A DNA stretch of 64,000 bases, taken from assembly GCF_035917455.1 (NCBI RefSeq), contig NZ_CP109078.1, forward strand, positions 7,796,001-7,860,000. Reading direction: 5' to 3'. The DNA is from Micromonospora sp. NBC_01796 (lineage in GTDB: Bacteria > Actinomycetota > Actinomycetes > Mycobacteriales > Micromonosporaceae). Under the pieces are notes generated by a model. That model did not search any database, had not been told where the DNA came from, and worked only from the letters and a program-made list of their open reading frames with translations. A program made the translations under genes and the position numbers. This document shows, piece by piece, positions 8,581-16,552 of this stretch (position 1 is the first letter of the stretch; each line of letters opens with the position of its first letter).

Positions 8581-9963
8581 CTACGCCGGGTCGTCCGGCG
8601 TACGGAACCAGAGCGCCGCGTCCAGCCCGCGCGGGATCGCCTGCCGCATGGTGAGCCGCCCCCCGGAGACGTCCACCAGCACCGCGACGATGGTCAGGCC
8701 CAGACCCGCGCCGGAGATGTTCTGCGCGTCCGCAGCCCGCCAGAACCGTTCGGTGGCGTGTTTGAGCTGCTCCGAGGTCATGCCCCGACCGTTGTCGCGG
8801 ACGTGGATCGCCACCCCGCCATCCAGCCGGTACACCGACACGTCGACCCGTCCGCCGTCGTCGGTGAACTTGACCGCGTTGTCGATCAGCGCGTCGAGGG
8901 ACTGGTCCAGGGCGGTCGGCGCGGCGCTCGCGTACGCGGGGCCGCTCGGTATGTTGACGGTGAGCTCGATGGACCGGCGCCGGGCCAACGGCAGCCAGGC
9001 CGTCACCCGCGACACCGCCACCGCGGCCGCGTCTACCACCACCATCTTGTCCGCGCCCCGCTCGGCACGGGCCAGGGTGAGCAGGCCGTCGAGCACCTGC
9101 GCCAGCCGGTCGCTCTCCTCCAGGGCGAGCCGGTGCTCGGTCCGGCCGTCCTCGTCGGTGACGCTCGGCCCGAGTTCCTCCACCCGCAGCCGCAGCGCGG
9201 TGAGCGGATTGCGCAACTGGTGGCTGGCGTGCGCGACGAACGCCCGCTGCCGTTCCATCGCGTCGGAGAGCGCGTCGGCCATGTCGTTGAAGCTGGCCGC
9301 CAGCCGGCGCAGTTCCGGTGGCCCGACCCGATGCGGTGCCCGGGCGGCCCGGTCCCCGGCGGCGATCTCGTGGGTCACCGCGTCGAGTACGGTGACCGGC
9401 CGCAGCACCCAGCCGGCCAGCCGGAACGCGGTGAGTACGCAGGCGAGCAGGGCGAGCGCGCCGATCGCGGCCAGCGCCAGCCACCAGGTGAGCGTGGTGC
9501 GGCCGATCCGGGACGTCGGCGAGGAGATGATCACCGTGCCGAGCACCTCGCCGCTCTCGCTCACCGGCACCGAGACGACCAGCGGCTCGTCACCCCAGGG
9601 CCAGACCAGCCCCGGCGCGGCGGACTGCTGTCCGGCCAGCGACGCCCGGGTGGCGGACTCCACCAGTTGCGCGTCCGGGCGGTACTGCGGGGTACGGATG
9701 ACCACCGTACGGTCCCGGTCGACGAGTGCGGCGTGCAGGCCGTACAGCTCCGCGTATCGGTCCAGTTCCGCGCTCACCCCGCCGGTCGCCCCGCCGCGCA
9801 GGGCCGGCCCGGACAGGGACGAGAACCGGGTCGCGTCGGCGAGCCGGTCGGCCCGGACCCGGTCGGTCTCCGCGGAGGCCAGGGTGAAGGCGAGCGGGAT
9901 CTCCAGCGCGACCAGCACCAGGACCATCAACAGCAGGTAGCTGAAGACCAGACGGCGACGCAC
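8581..9963 (-). CDS. Sensor histidine kinase
   Basis: Membrane sensor kinase of 460 residues. TM1 about residues 5-29, an extracytoplasmic sensor region 30-155, TM2 about 157-180, then HAMP, the HisKA box with phospho-accepting His248 in HASHQLRNPLTAL, and HATPase_c with the N-box IDNAVKF, DNGRGM and GAGLGLTIV. The GTG start has GGGAG upstream. It follows the response regulator by 12 bases on the same strand, so the two are one operon. The gene converges on the TAXI lipoprotein gene. The modest outer domain and neighbouring binding protein resemble TctE/BctE systems that sense carboxylates; the ligand is unknown. Confidence 0.95.
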   Translation of the reverse strand: MRRRLVFSYLLLMVLVLVALEIPLAFTLASAETDRVRADRLADATRFSSLSGPALRGGATGGVSAELDRYAELYGLHAALVDRDRTVVIRTPQYRPDAQLVESATRASLAGQQSAAPGLVWPWGDEPLVVSVPVSESGEVLGTVIISSPTSRIGRTTLTWWLALAAIGALALLACVLTAFRLAGWVLRPVTVLDAVTHEIAAGDRAARAPHRVGPPELRRLAASFNDMADALSDAMERQRAFVAHASHQLRNPLTALRLRVEELGPSVTDEDGRTEHRLALEESDRLAQVLDGLLTLARAERGADKMVVVDAAAVAVSRVTAWLPLARRRSIELTVNIPSGPAYASAAPTALDQSLDALIDNAVKFTDDGGRVDVSVYRLDGGVAIHVRDNGRGMTSEQLKHATERFWRAADAQNISGAGLGLTIVAVLVDVSGGRLTMRQAIPRGLDAALWFRTPDDPA

Positions 9964-9975
9964 GGCAGCTCCCGG

Positions 9976-10632
9976 TTACCCGACCCGGAGCCGGTAGCCG
10001 ACGCCCCGGACGGTCTCGACCAGGCCGGGGTCACCGAGCTTGGCGCGCAACGAGCCGACGTGCACCTCCACGGTGTGCCGGCCGGTCCAGGTGGTCTGCC
10101 AGACGTCGAGCAGGATCCGGTCGCGGGGCACCACCAGTCCGGGCTGGCGGGCCAGCGACATCAGGATGTCGAACTCCTTGCGGGTGAGCGCCACCGGCAC
10201 CCCGTCGATCTCGGCCGACCGGGCGGTCACGTCGATCCGGATCCGGCCGGCCTCGATGACCGTACGCTCCGGGGCCGTGTACGCGCCCCGGCGCAGCACC
10301 GCCTCGATCCGGGCGTGCAGTTCCGCCATCGAGAACGGCTTGACCACGTAGTCGTCCGCGCCCACGCGCAACCCGAGCACCCGGTCGCGCTCCTCGCCCC
10401 GGGCGGTGACCGCGATGATCCCGATCTGGGGGCTGCGCTGGCGCAGTGTCCGGCACACCTCCACCCCGTCGCCGTCGGGCAGGGTGAGGTCGAGCAGGAC
10501 CAGGTCGCACGGGGCCGCCGCCAGCGCCGCCGCAGCCGTGGCCGCCTGTTCGATGTCGAACCCACGGCGGGTCAGCGCCGAGGCCATCGCCGCGGCGACC
10601 CGGCTGTCGTCCTCGACCAACAGGATGCGCAC
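9976..10632 (-). CDS. OmpR/PhoB-family response regulator
   Basis: Response regulator of 218 residues. The receiver domain (1-115) has the acidic pocket EDD at 7-9, phospho-acceptor Asp48 in LVLLDLTLPDGDG, and the VVKPF lysine. A winged-helix Trans_reg_C domain ends HVGSLRAKLGDPGLVETVRGVGYRLR. GTG start with a GAGGGAGG ribosome binding site. First gene of the operon with the kinase. The TctD-like pair probably controls a transporter or metabolic operon outside this window, or the divergent or convergent neighbours. Confidence 0.96.
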   Translation of the reverse strand: MRILLVEDDSRVAAAMASALTRRGFDIEQAATAAAALAAAPCDLVLLDLTLPDGDGVEVCRTLRQRSPQIGIIAVTARGEERDRVLGLRVGADDYVVKPFSMAELHARIEAVLRRGAYTAPERTVIEAGRIRIDVTARSAEIDGVPVALTRKEFDILMSLARQPGLVVPRDRILLDVWQTTWTGRHTVEVHVGSLRAKLGDPGLVETVRGVGYRLRVG

Positions 10633-10748
10633 ACGCCCTCCCTCACGCCGACTGCCCGCTATTGTGCCGGTCCGCCGGCCGGGCGTTCGCCCCCGGCCGT
10701 CACCGACAAACCGGATGCCGCTGATAAACGCGCACCGGCCGGGTATGT

Positions 10749-11741
10749 GTGGCCGGTGAAGACGACGCGGCGGCCCCGGTGACCGCCGCCGTTCCCGCCT
10801 GGGCCTGGCCGGCGCTGGCGGTCGTCATCGTGATCATGCTCGCGGTGGACCTGCTGCTGCACCGGGACAACCACGTCGTCGGCCTGCGCGAGGCGGCGAT
10901 CTGGAGCGGGATCTGGGTCGGTGCCGGTGTCGCGTTCGGCGTACTGCTGTGGTGGTGGCAGGGATCCCGGTCCGGCACCGCGTACTTCGCCAGCTACCTG
11001 ATCGAGAAGACGCTCTCCATCGACAACGTTTTCGTCTTCGCGCTGATCTTCACGTATTTCGCGGTACCCGCCGCTTACCAGCACAAAGTCCTGTTCTGGG
11101 GAGTCGTCGGCGCGCTCGGCTTCCGGCTGGCATTCATCTTCGCCGGCGCCGAACTGCTCCGTACGTTCTTCTGGACCGCGTACATATTCGGCGCGTTTCT
11201 GATCTACACCGGCTATCAGATGGGGTTCAAGCACGATCGGAAGATCCAGCCCGAACGGAATCCGGTGGTCCGCCTGGTTCGCCGGATCCTGCCCACCGAT
11301 GCCAGCTACCACGGCAGCCGGTTCGTCACCCGGCACGACGGTCGGCGTCGGGTCACGCTGCTTTTCGTGGTGCTGGTCGCGATCGAGGCCAGTGATCTGA
11401 TTTTCGCGGTCGACTCGATCGCCGCGATCCTGGCCATCACCACCGACACGTTCGTGCTCTGGTCGGCGAACGCGTTCGCCATTCTCGGCCTGCGGGCGCT
11501 GTATTTCTGCCTCGCCGGCCTGCTGCGCCGGTTCAGCCGCCTGCACTACGGTCTGGCCGTGCTGCTCGCCTTCGCCGGGGTGAAGCTCATCCTCGCCGAG
11601 ACCCCGGTCGGAAAGCTGCCGATCTGGCTGACCCTGACGGTGATCGTGGCGACCATCGCCGCCTCGATCGGGTGGAGCCTGCTGGCCGGCCCGCACGGGT
11701 CCCGGCCGGTGCCGCCCACCAATCGGGACGGCCACCGGTGA
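10749..11741 (+). CDS. TerC-family integral membrane protein (Alx-like)
   Basis: Multi-pass membrane protein, 330 residues, with about nine hydrophobic segments. Diagnostic motifs: ASYLIEKTLSIDNVFVFALIF near residues 78-100, and LVAIEASDLIFAVDSIAAI near 215-235; their acidic residues are thought to bind metal in this family. TerC/Alx proteins are linked to manganese export and metalation of secreted proteins. The start used is GTG 10749, whose ribosome binding site is poor. A GC-rich hairpin lies in the short 5-prime region shared with the divergent response regulator. I found no yybP-ykoY manganese riboswitch. Confidence 0.92.
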   Translation: MAGEDDAAAPVTAAVPAWAWPALAVVIVIMLAVDLLLHRDNHVVGLREAAIWSGIWVGAGVAFGVLLWWWQGSRSGTAYFASYLIEKTLSIDNVFVFALIFTYFAVPAAYQHKVLFWGVVGALGFRLAFIFAGAELLRTFFWTAYIFGAFLIYTGYQMGFKHDRKIQPERNPVVRLVRRILPTDASYHGSRFVTRHDGRRRVTLLFVVLVAIEASDLIFAVDSIAAILAITTDTFVLWSANAFAILGLRALYFCLAGLLRRFSRLHYGLAVLLAFAGVKLILAETPVGKLPIWLTLTVIVATIAASIGWSLLAGPHGSRPVPPTNRDGHR

Positions 11742-11847
11742 GCGGTCGAGCCGGACCTGCATAGAGGAAGATCACATACCTGGGCCGGCAGCCCGTACGG
11801 AGAAACGCTGGCAGCATGGTCACCGACGTCGGACCGAGGGAGAGAAC

Positions 11848-13314
11848 ATGGCGGAACAGGAAGCGTTCGGAAAGCCAGCGGCGGGCAGCGCCCAGATCGG
11901 GGTCACCGGACTCGGCGTGATGGGGCGCAACCTCGCCCGCAACCTGGCCCGCCACGGCTATCCGGTGGCGGTGCACAACCGCTCCGCCGACCGTACGCGG
12001 AGCCTGATCGCCGAGCACGGCGACGAGGGCGAGTTCGTGCCGGCCGAGTCGATGGCCGACTTCGTGTCGTCACTGTCCCGCCCGCGTGCGGTCATCGTGA
12101 TGGTGAAGGCCGGCGGCCCGACCGACGCGGTCATCGAGGAACTGATCCCGCTGCTCGAGACCGACGACATCGTCATCGACGCCGGCAACGCCCACTTCGC
12201 CGACACCCGGCGCCGGGAGGAGACGCTGAAGGCGCACGGGCTGCACTTCGTCGGCACCGGTGTCTCCGGCGGCGAGGAGGGCGCGCTGCTCGGCCCGAGC
12301 ATCATGCCCGGCGGTTCGGTGGAGGCGTACGCCAAGCTCGGACCGATCTTCGAGTCGATCGCCGCGCAGGTCGACGGCGTGTCCTGCTGCACCCACGTCG
12401 GACCGGACGGTGCCGGGCACTTCGTGAAGATGGTCCACAACGGCATCGAGTACGCCGACATGCAGCTCATCGCGGAGGCGTACGACCTGCTCCGGGACGG
12501 GTTGTCCGCGACGCCGGGTGAACTCGCCGAGATCTTCCGCACCTGGAACGAGGGGGACCTGGAGTCCTTCCTCATCGAGATCACCGCCGACGTGCTCGGT
12601 CACACCGACGCCGCCACCGGCAAGCCCTTCGTCGACGTGGTGCTCGACCAGGCGGAGCAGAAGGGCACCGGGCGGTGGACCGTACAGAGCGCGCTGGACC
12701 TGGGCGTGCCGATCACGGGTATCGCCGAGGCGACCTTCGCCCGCTCGCTGTCCGGGCACGCCGACCAGCGGGCCGCCGCCCGTGAGCGGTTTGCCGACGC
12801 CGGTGGCAAGGCGAGCATCGGTGACCGGGACGCGTTCGTGGAGGACGTCCGCAAGGCGCTCTACGCCTCGAAGGTCGTCGCGTACGCGCAGGGCTTCGAC
12901 CACATCCAGGCCGGCAGCGACGAGTTCGGCTGGAACATCGACCGGGGCGCGATGGCCACCATCTGGCGGGGCGGGTGCATCATCCGGGCCCGGTTCCTGA
13001 ACCGGATCCGGGAGGCCTACGACGCCGACCCCGAACTGCCCACGCTCCTGGTGGCACCGTACTTCGCGGACGTGGTGTCGGACGCGATCGAGAGTTGGCG
13101 CCGGGTGGTCCGGTACGCCACCGAGGTCGGCATCCCGACCCCGGCGTTCTCCTCGTCGCTGGCGTACTTCGACGGGCTGCGTCGGGGACGGCTGCCCGCC
13201 GCCCTGATCCAGGGTCTGCGGGACAACTTCGGCGCGCACACGTACCAGCGGGTCGACCGGGAGGGTTCCTTCCACACGCAGTGGGCCGGCGCCCGTACCG
13301 AATCGGCGTCCTGA
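11848..13314 (+). CDS. gndA: 6-phosphogluconate dehydrogenase, decarboxylating
   Basis: Oxidative pentose phosphate pathway: 6-phosphogluconate plus NADP to ribulose 5-phosphate, CO2 and NADPH. Length 488, matching the long dimeric GndA type. The Rossmann motif GVTGLGVMGRNLARNLA is at residues 17-33; the active site shows GTGVSGGEEGALLGPSIMPGG, the catalytic lysine in HFVKMVHNGIEYADMQ, and the C-terminal RDNFGAHTYQRVD tail. GAGGGAGAG precedes the ATG. A strong hairpin terminator follows directly. It is a stand-alone gene. Confidence 0.97.
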   Translation: MAEQEAFGKPAAGSAQIGVTGLGVMGRNLARNLARHGYPVAVHNRSADRTRSLIAEHGDEGEFVPAESMADFVSSLSRPRAVIVMVKAGGPTDAVIEELIPLLETDDIVIDAGNAHFADTRRREETLKAHGLHFVGTGVSGGEEGALLGPSIMPGGSVEAYAKLGPIFESIAAQVDGVSCCTHVGPDGAGHFVKMVHNGIEYADMQLIAEAYDLLRDGLSATPGELAEIFRTWNEGDLESFLIEITADVLGHTDAATGKPFVDVVLDQAEQKGTGRWTVQSALDLGVPITGIAEATFARSLSGHADQRAAARERFADAGGKASIGDRDAFVEDVRKALYASKVVAYAQGFDHIQAGSDEFGWNIDRGAMATIWRGGCIIRARFLNRIREAYDADPELPTLLVAPYFADVVSDAIESWRRVVRYATEVGIPTPAFSSSLAYFDGLRRGRLPAALIQGLRDNFGAHTYQRVDREGSFHTQWAGARTESAS

Positions 13315-13320
13315 CCTCGA

Positions 13321-13360
13321 CGGCCCGCCGGTGTCGTGATCTCACGGCACCGGCGGGCCG
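13321..13360. terminator. Strong hairpin, probable bidirectional terminator
   Basis: CGGCCCGCCGGTG and CACCGGCGGGCCG form a 13-bp perfect stem, and inside it CGTGA pairs with TCACG. It lies between the convergent gndA and TNT-protein genes, ending both. There is no clear U tract, as is usual in GC-rich actinomycetes. Confidence 0.85.
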
Positions 13361-13372
13361 ATCGTCTCTCCG

Positions 13373-14047
13373 CTACCCGCCTGGGCGTTCCTCCACCAGG
13401 TAGCCGTTCTGCAGCAGCCAGTTCACGCTCAACGGGGCGGGTGCACCGGGTACGTGCCTGGACTCCAGCTTGTACTGCAGGCCGAGGCCGAGTTGTTCGA
13501 ACCACGGCGCGATCGGCCCGGAGTCGACCTGGAACGCCCGCAGTACGCAGTAGAGGTGGTAGTTGCTCGCCGGGGTCCCGGTCGGGGTGTTGAGGTTCTG
13601 CGGTGGCAGTGCCCGCTGGAGGAACAGCGTCCGGGCCGGTGCCAGGTAGGCGCCGCCGGGGTAACCGAACCGGTCCACCCGGCTGCCCGCCCGCAGGGTC
13701 TGCACGAACCGGACCGGCTCGCCGTGGACCACGAGGAAGCCGTCGGCGGGCGGGTACGTCCAACTCCCGCCGCTGCGGTACCTGGCCACGAAGTCGGGCT
13801 CGCTGAGCCCGCCGAACCGCCGGTAGCCGAACAGCAGCGGACCCACCGGACGGTCCTCCGGCAGCGCGGCCGGTCCGAGTTCCGGACGGGTGGGGTCGTG
13901 GAACTGCTGGGTGGGTGGTGCCTGGTCGGGTGTACCCGGCCGGCAGGCCGAGGCGGCGGGGGCCGTGCCGGCGTACGCGGGCAGCGGCGGCGCGTTGACC
14001 AGGAGGACCGCGACGAGGGCGGCGGAGGCAAGCGAACGGATCTTCAT
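13373..14047 (-). CDS. Secreted TNT-domain protein, predicted NAD(+) glycohydrolase
   Basis: Protein of 224 residues with a Sec signal peptide (MKIRSLASAALVAVLLVNAP, cleavage after AYA near residue 27). The ATG at 14047 follows a GGGGGG ribosome binding site; an in-frame start 24 bases further upstream would spoil the signal peptide. The C-terminal half has the TNT (tuberculosis necrotizing toxin) pattern: DRFGYPGGAYLAPARTLFLQRALPP, then YHLYCVLRAFQVDSGPIAPWFEQLGLGLQYKL, including the GxGxQY glutamine and the RALPP arginine that are functionally important in CpnT. It lacks the large channel domain of CpnT. No immunity-factor gene is adjacent. Extracellular NAD(P) hydrolysis is predicted from the family; the biological target is unknown. 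Confidence 0.85.
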   Translation of the reverse strand: MKIRSLASAALVAVLLVNAPPLPAYAGTAPAASACRPGTPDQAPPTQQFHDPTRPELGPAALPEDRPVGPLLFGYRRFGGLSEPDFVARYRSGGSWTYPPADGFLVVHGEPVRFVQTLRAGSRVDRFGYPGGAYLAPARTLFLQRALPPQNLNTPTGTPASNYHLYCVLRAFQVDSGPIAPWFEQLGLGLQYKLESRHVPGAPAPLSVNWLLQNGYLVEERPGG

Positions 14048-14188
14048 AAACCCCCCAAACCGGGCTGACATCGCGGTCAGTTAACTGGACGATCACCCAG
14101 GGTCGTCCAGTGAACTATCGGATTACCGTCAATTCGCCCATCATGGAGGCAGCTGTGGTTGCCTGCGCACTGAGCCGCAGGGGCAGCT

Positions 14189-16129
14189 TCAGCGGAAGCG
14201 GCGCCGCAGGCTGCGCCGGTTCAGCCCCGGCGCGGTGGTCTCCAACCGGCGCCGGAGCAGGTCCCACTCCCGCCGACGCTCGTCGGTGACGTCGCGCAGG
14301 GTGATCGACACACCGGGCGGGCCGGGCTCCGCCCGCAACGGCCGGCATTTCACCTCGACCAGGACCCGGCTGCGGTCGGCCCGGCGCAGGGTCCACTGCA
14401 CGACCGTCCCGGCCGGGTCGTCGTCCGCGCGTACGCCGCTCAGGGCGCGGTCCACCTGGTCGTGGTCGTCCGGGTGGATGATGTCCCGCCAGGTGGCGAA
14501 CGCCTGCGACTCGATGCCGAGGAGCCGCCAGAGCGCCGGGTTGGCGTAGTTCACCCGGTCGTCGTCGCCGACGATCAGGACACCGTCGTTGGTGTTACCG
14601 GCCACCAGGTCCAGATACCGGTCCCGGTCCTGCCGGTGGGCCGCGCCGGTCACCGCCAGCCGTTGCAGGGCGAGCGTGGCCTGACCGGCGGCCACCTCGA
14701 TCACGTCCCGCGAGACGGCGAGGGTGTCCCGGTCGGCGGCCACCAGGAGGGCCGCGCCCGCGCGACCGACCACCGACTCGGCACCGGGGGTCAGCGATGC
14801 CACGATGGTGGCCGGCAGACCGCCCAGCGGCTCGACCAGCACGGCGGGCAGCAGCCGGGTCTCGAGCAGCAGGCTGCGCCGCCGGGTGTTGTTCGTCGGC
14901 AGCGGCTGGTCCAGATCCACCCTCGGCGACCAGACGAAGTCGATGTCGTCGGTCCGGCGGCCCGGCGGCCGGTACAGCGCGAAGACGAGACGGTGCGGGG
15001 TGCCGGCCGGCATCATCTGCGCGACCATCACCCGCAGCGCCTCCCCTACCTGGGCACTACCCGTCGCGCCGACCAGGCTGGTGCAGGTCTCCCGCAGGTG
15101 CCGCTCCCGGCGTACGGCGTGCCGGTGCTTGTTGCGGGCGTCGACCACACGGGTCACCACCAGGACCGTGCTGAGCCCGGCCACCACGGCGATCACCACT
15201 CCGTCGAGGACCGCACCGGCGACCGCCTCGGCGAACAGAACCACCGCGGCGGTCAGACCGGCCAGTGCGACCAGGCCGACCCGGGTCCCGGCGGTCTCGT
15301 CCGGCGGCACGTCGACCCGCGCGGTCAGCCGGGTCATCGAGGGATGCAGCGCCGCGGCACCCCAGGCGAGGTAGTGGACCAGCCAACCCAGCTCCGCCGG
15401 CCCACCGGGCCGCCACCCCGAGCCGAGCTCGGCGACGGCGTAGGCGGTGTCCGCGGCGAGCAGCCCGGCCGCTCCCACGGCGAGCAGCAGGACCGCCACG
15501 TTGCGCGGCGCCGCGACCGCCAGCCGCACCATCACCACCAGCACGAGCAGACCGCCGAGTACGTGACTGACCAGCACACACTGCTCGACCCGGGAGAGGT
15601 CGGTGCCGGGCAGCGCCGGTGCCACCACCTGGGTCCAGCCGACCAGACCGACGGCGAGCACCACCGCGAGCAGGTCGGTCAGGCCGGAGCGGTCACGGAT
15701 GACCGCGCTGCTGCGGGTGAGCTGCACCAGGGCAGCGGTGAGCAACGGGAACAGGGCCACGTACAGACCGTCGGCGAGCAGGGTGGCGACCTGCCCGGAG
15801 GAGGTCGCGGCGACCGCGTACGCGACGTCACCGGCGGCCAGGACGGCCAGGCCGGACCCGAGCAGCAGCCACGGCGCGGGTCGCGCGGGCCGGTGCCGGC
15901 GGATGCCGTACGCCACGGCGGTCACGCTGGCCGCGCCGATGGTTCCCCAGAGCATCGCCGCCGCGGCGGGGAGCAGGAAGACACCCAGCCCGAGGGCGGC
16001 GGTCAGCGTGACGAAGCCGATGATGCGGCGCTGCGGCAACCGGAATCCTCCCACCCGCGCCGCCGGGCAGCCGCCCAACCGCGGTACACGTGTTGCACCG
16101 GCCTCGACGGCGGGCTGTGGCGTACGCAT
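14189..16129 (-). pseudogene. Membrane-PAS protein truncated at the start of a GGDEF domain
   Basis: Protein of 646 residues from ATG 16129 (GGGGGAA upstream). About ten membrane segments fill the first 330 residues (MASE-like sensor), a GAF-like region spans about 370-500, and a PAS domain lies near 505-600 with VAGNTNDGVLIVGDDDRVNYANPAL and the RDVTDERRR exit. Relatives then usually carry GGDEF and often EAL domains. Here the tail LETTAPGLNRRSLRRRFR resembles the opening helix of a GGDEF domain (pattern D-x-LTGLPNRR) and then stops. No GGDEF/EAL sequence remains in any frame before the next gene 140 bases on. It may be a decayed diguanylate cyclase or a PAS-only sensor that still functions. 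The earlier open frame to 16393 lacks a credible start. Confidence 0.75.
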
Positions 16130-16552
16130 CCGTTCCCCCGCGGCACCGACTATGCCGTACGGGACGCAGTGGGTGGAAGGAACGCGCCGGAGCGAAGTTC
16201 GGCACCTCGTGTCGGGTGTGGAGCGTGCCCACGCGCACCGTCGCGCCGAGTACGCGCGTACACGTGTCGATGATCCACCAGATATCAGTGAGTGGAACGT
16301 GGTTCGGCGTCCTGGGCCTCGCCCCGACTTTCCCACGGCGGACCGATCGGTCCACATTAGATGATCGATTCTGGCCGACCTTGCCCAGGTCATTGGCCTT
16401 TGATCTCCACCTACCCAACAGAAATAGCGGGGTGTTATGGATCAACATCAGACGGTAGTGTGCCCGATGAGCGGCATGAACACCCTTACATGGCATTAGT
16501 TCTTATTGTTGTCATCATCCTGTCCGAGCCTTGTCACGACCCGGAGGATAAA
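16130..16552. other. Divergent intergenic region with 14-bp palindrome
   Basis: About 420 bases between the PAS protein and SulP-carbonic anhydrase genes. No independent gene seen. The part from 16340 on is AT-richer and should hold the transporter promoter. The transporter frame is open back to 16361, and an ATG at 16490 would add a hydrophobic N-terminal segment, but it lacks the good ribosome binding site found at 16553. Confidence 0.65.
16340..16353. promoter_or_regulatory. Perfect palindrome GGACCGATCGGTCC, candidate operator
   Basis: A 14-bp perfect inverted repeat in the promoter region of the SulP-carbonic anhydrase gene, about 200 bases before its start. Its ACCGATCGGT core is the same as in the TetR-type operator at 52874-52891. 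It is a plausible repressor site, but its partner is unknown and chance similarity is possible. Confidence 0.4.

Noticed and set aside
10633-10748. yybP-ykoY manganese riboswitch upstream of the TerC gene
   Set aside because: The space is short and shows only a simple GC hairpin; the conserved riboswitch loops are absent.
8539-10782. 747-codon plus-strand frame opposite the two-component genes
   Set aside because: Shadow of the kinase and regulator; composition is Arg/Gln/His/Gly-rich with no fold, while the minus strand has full motifs.
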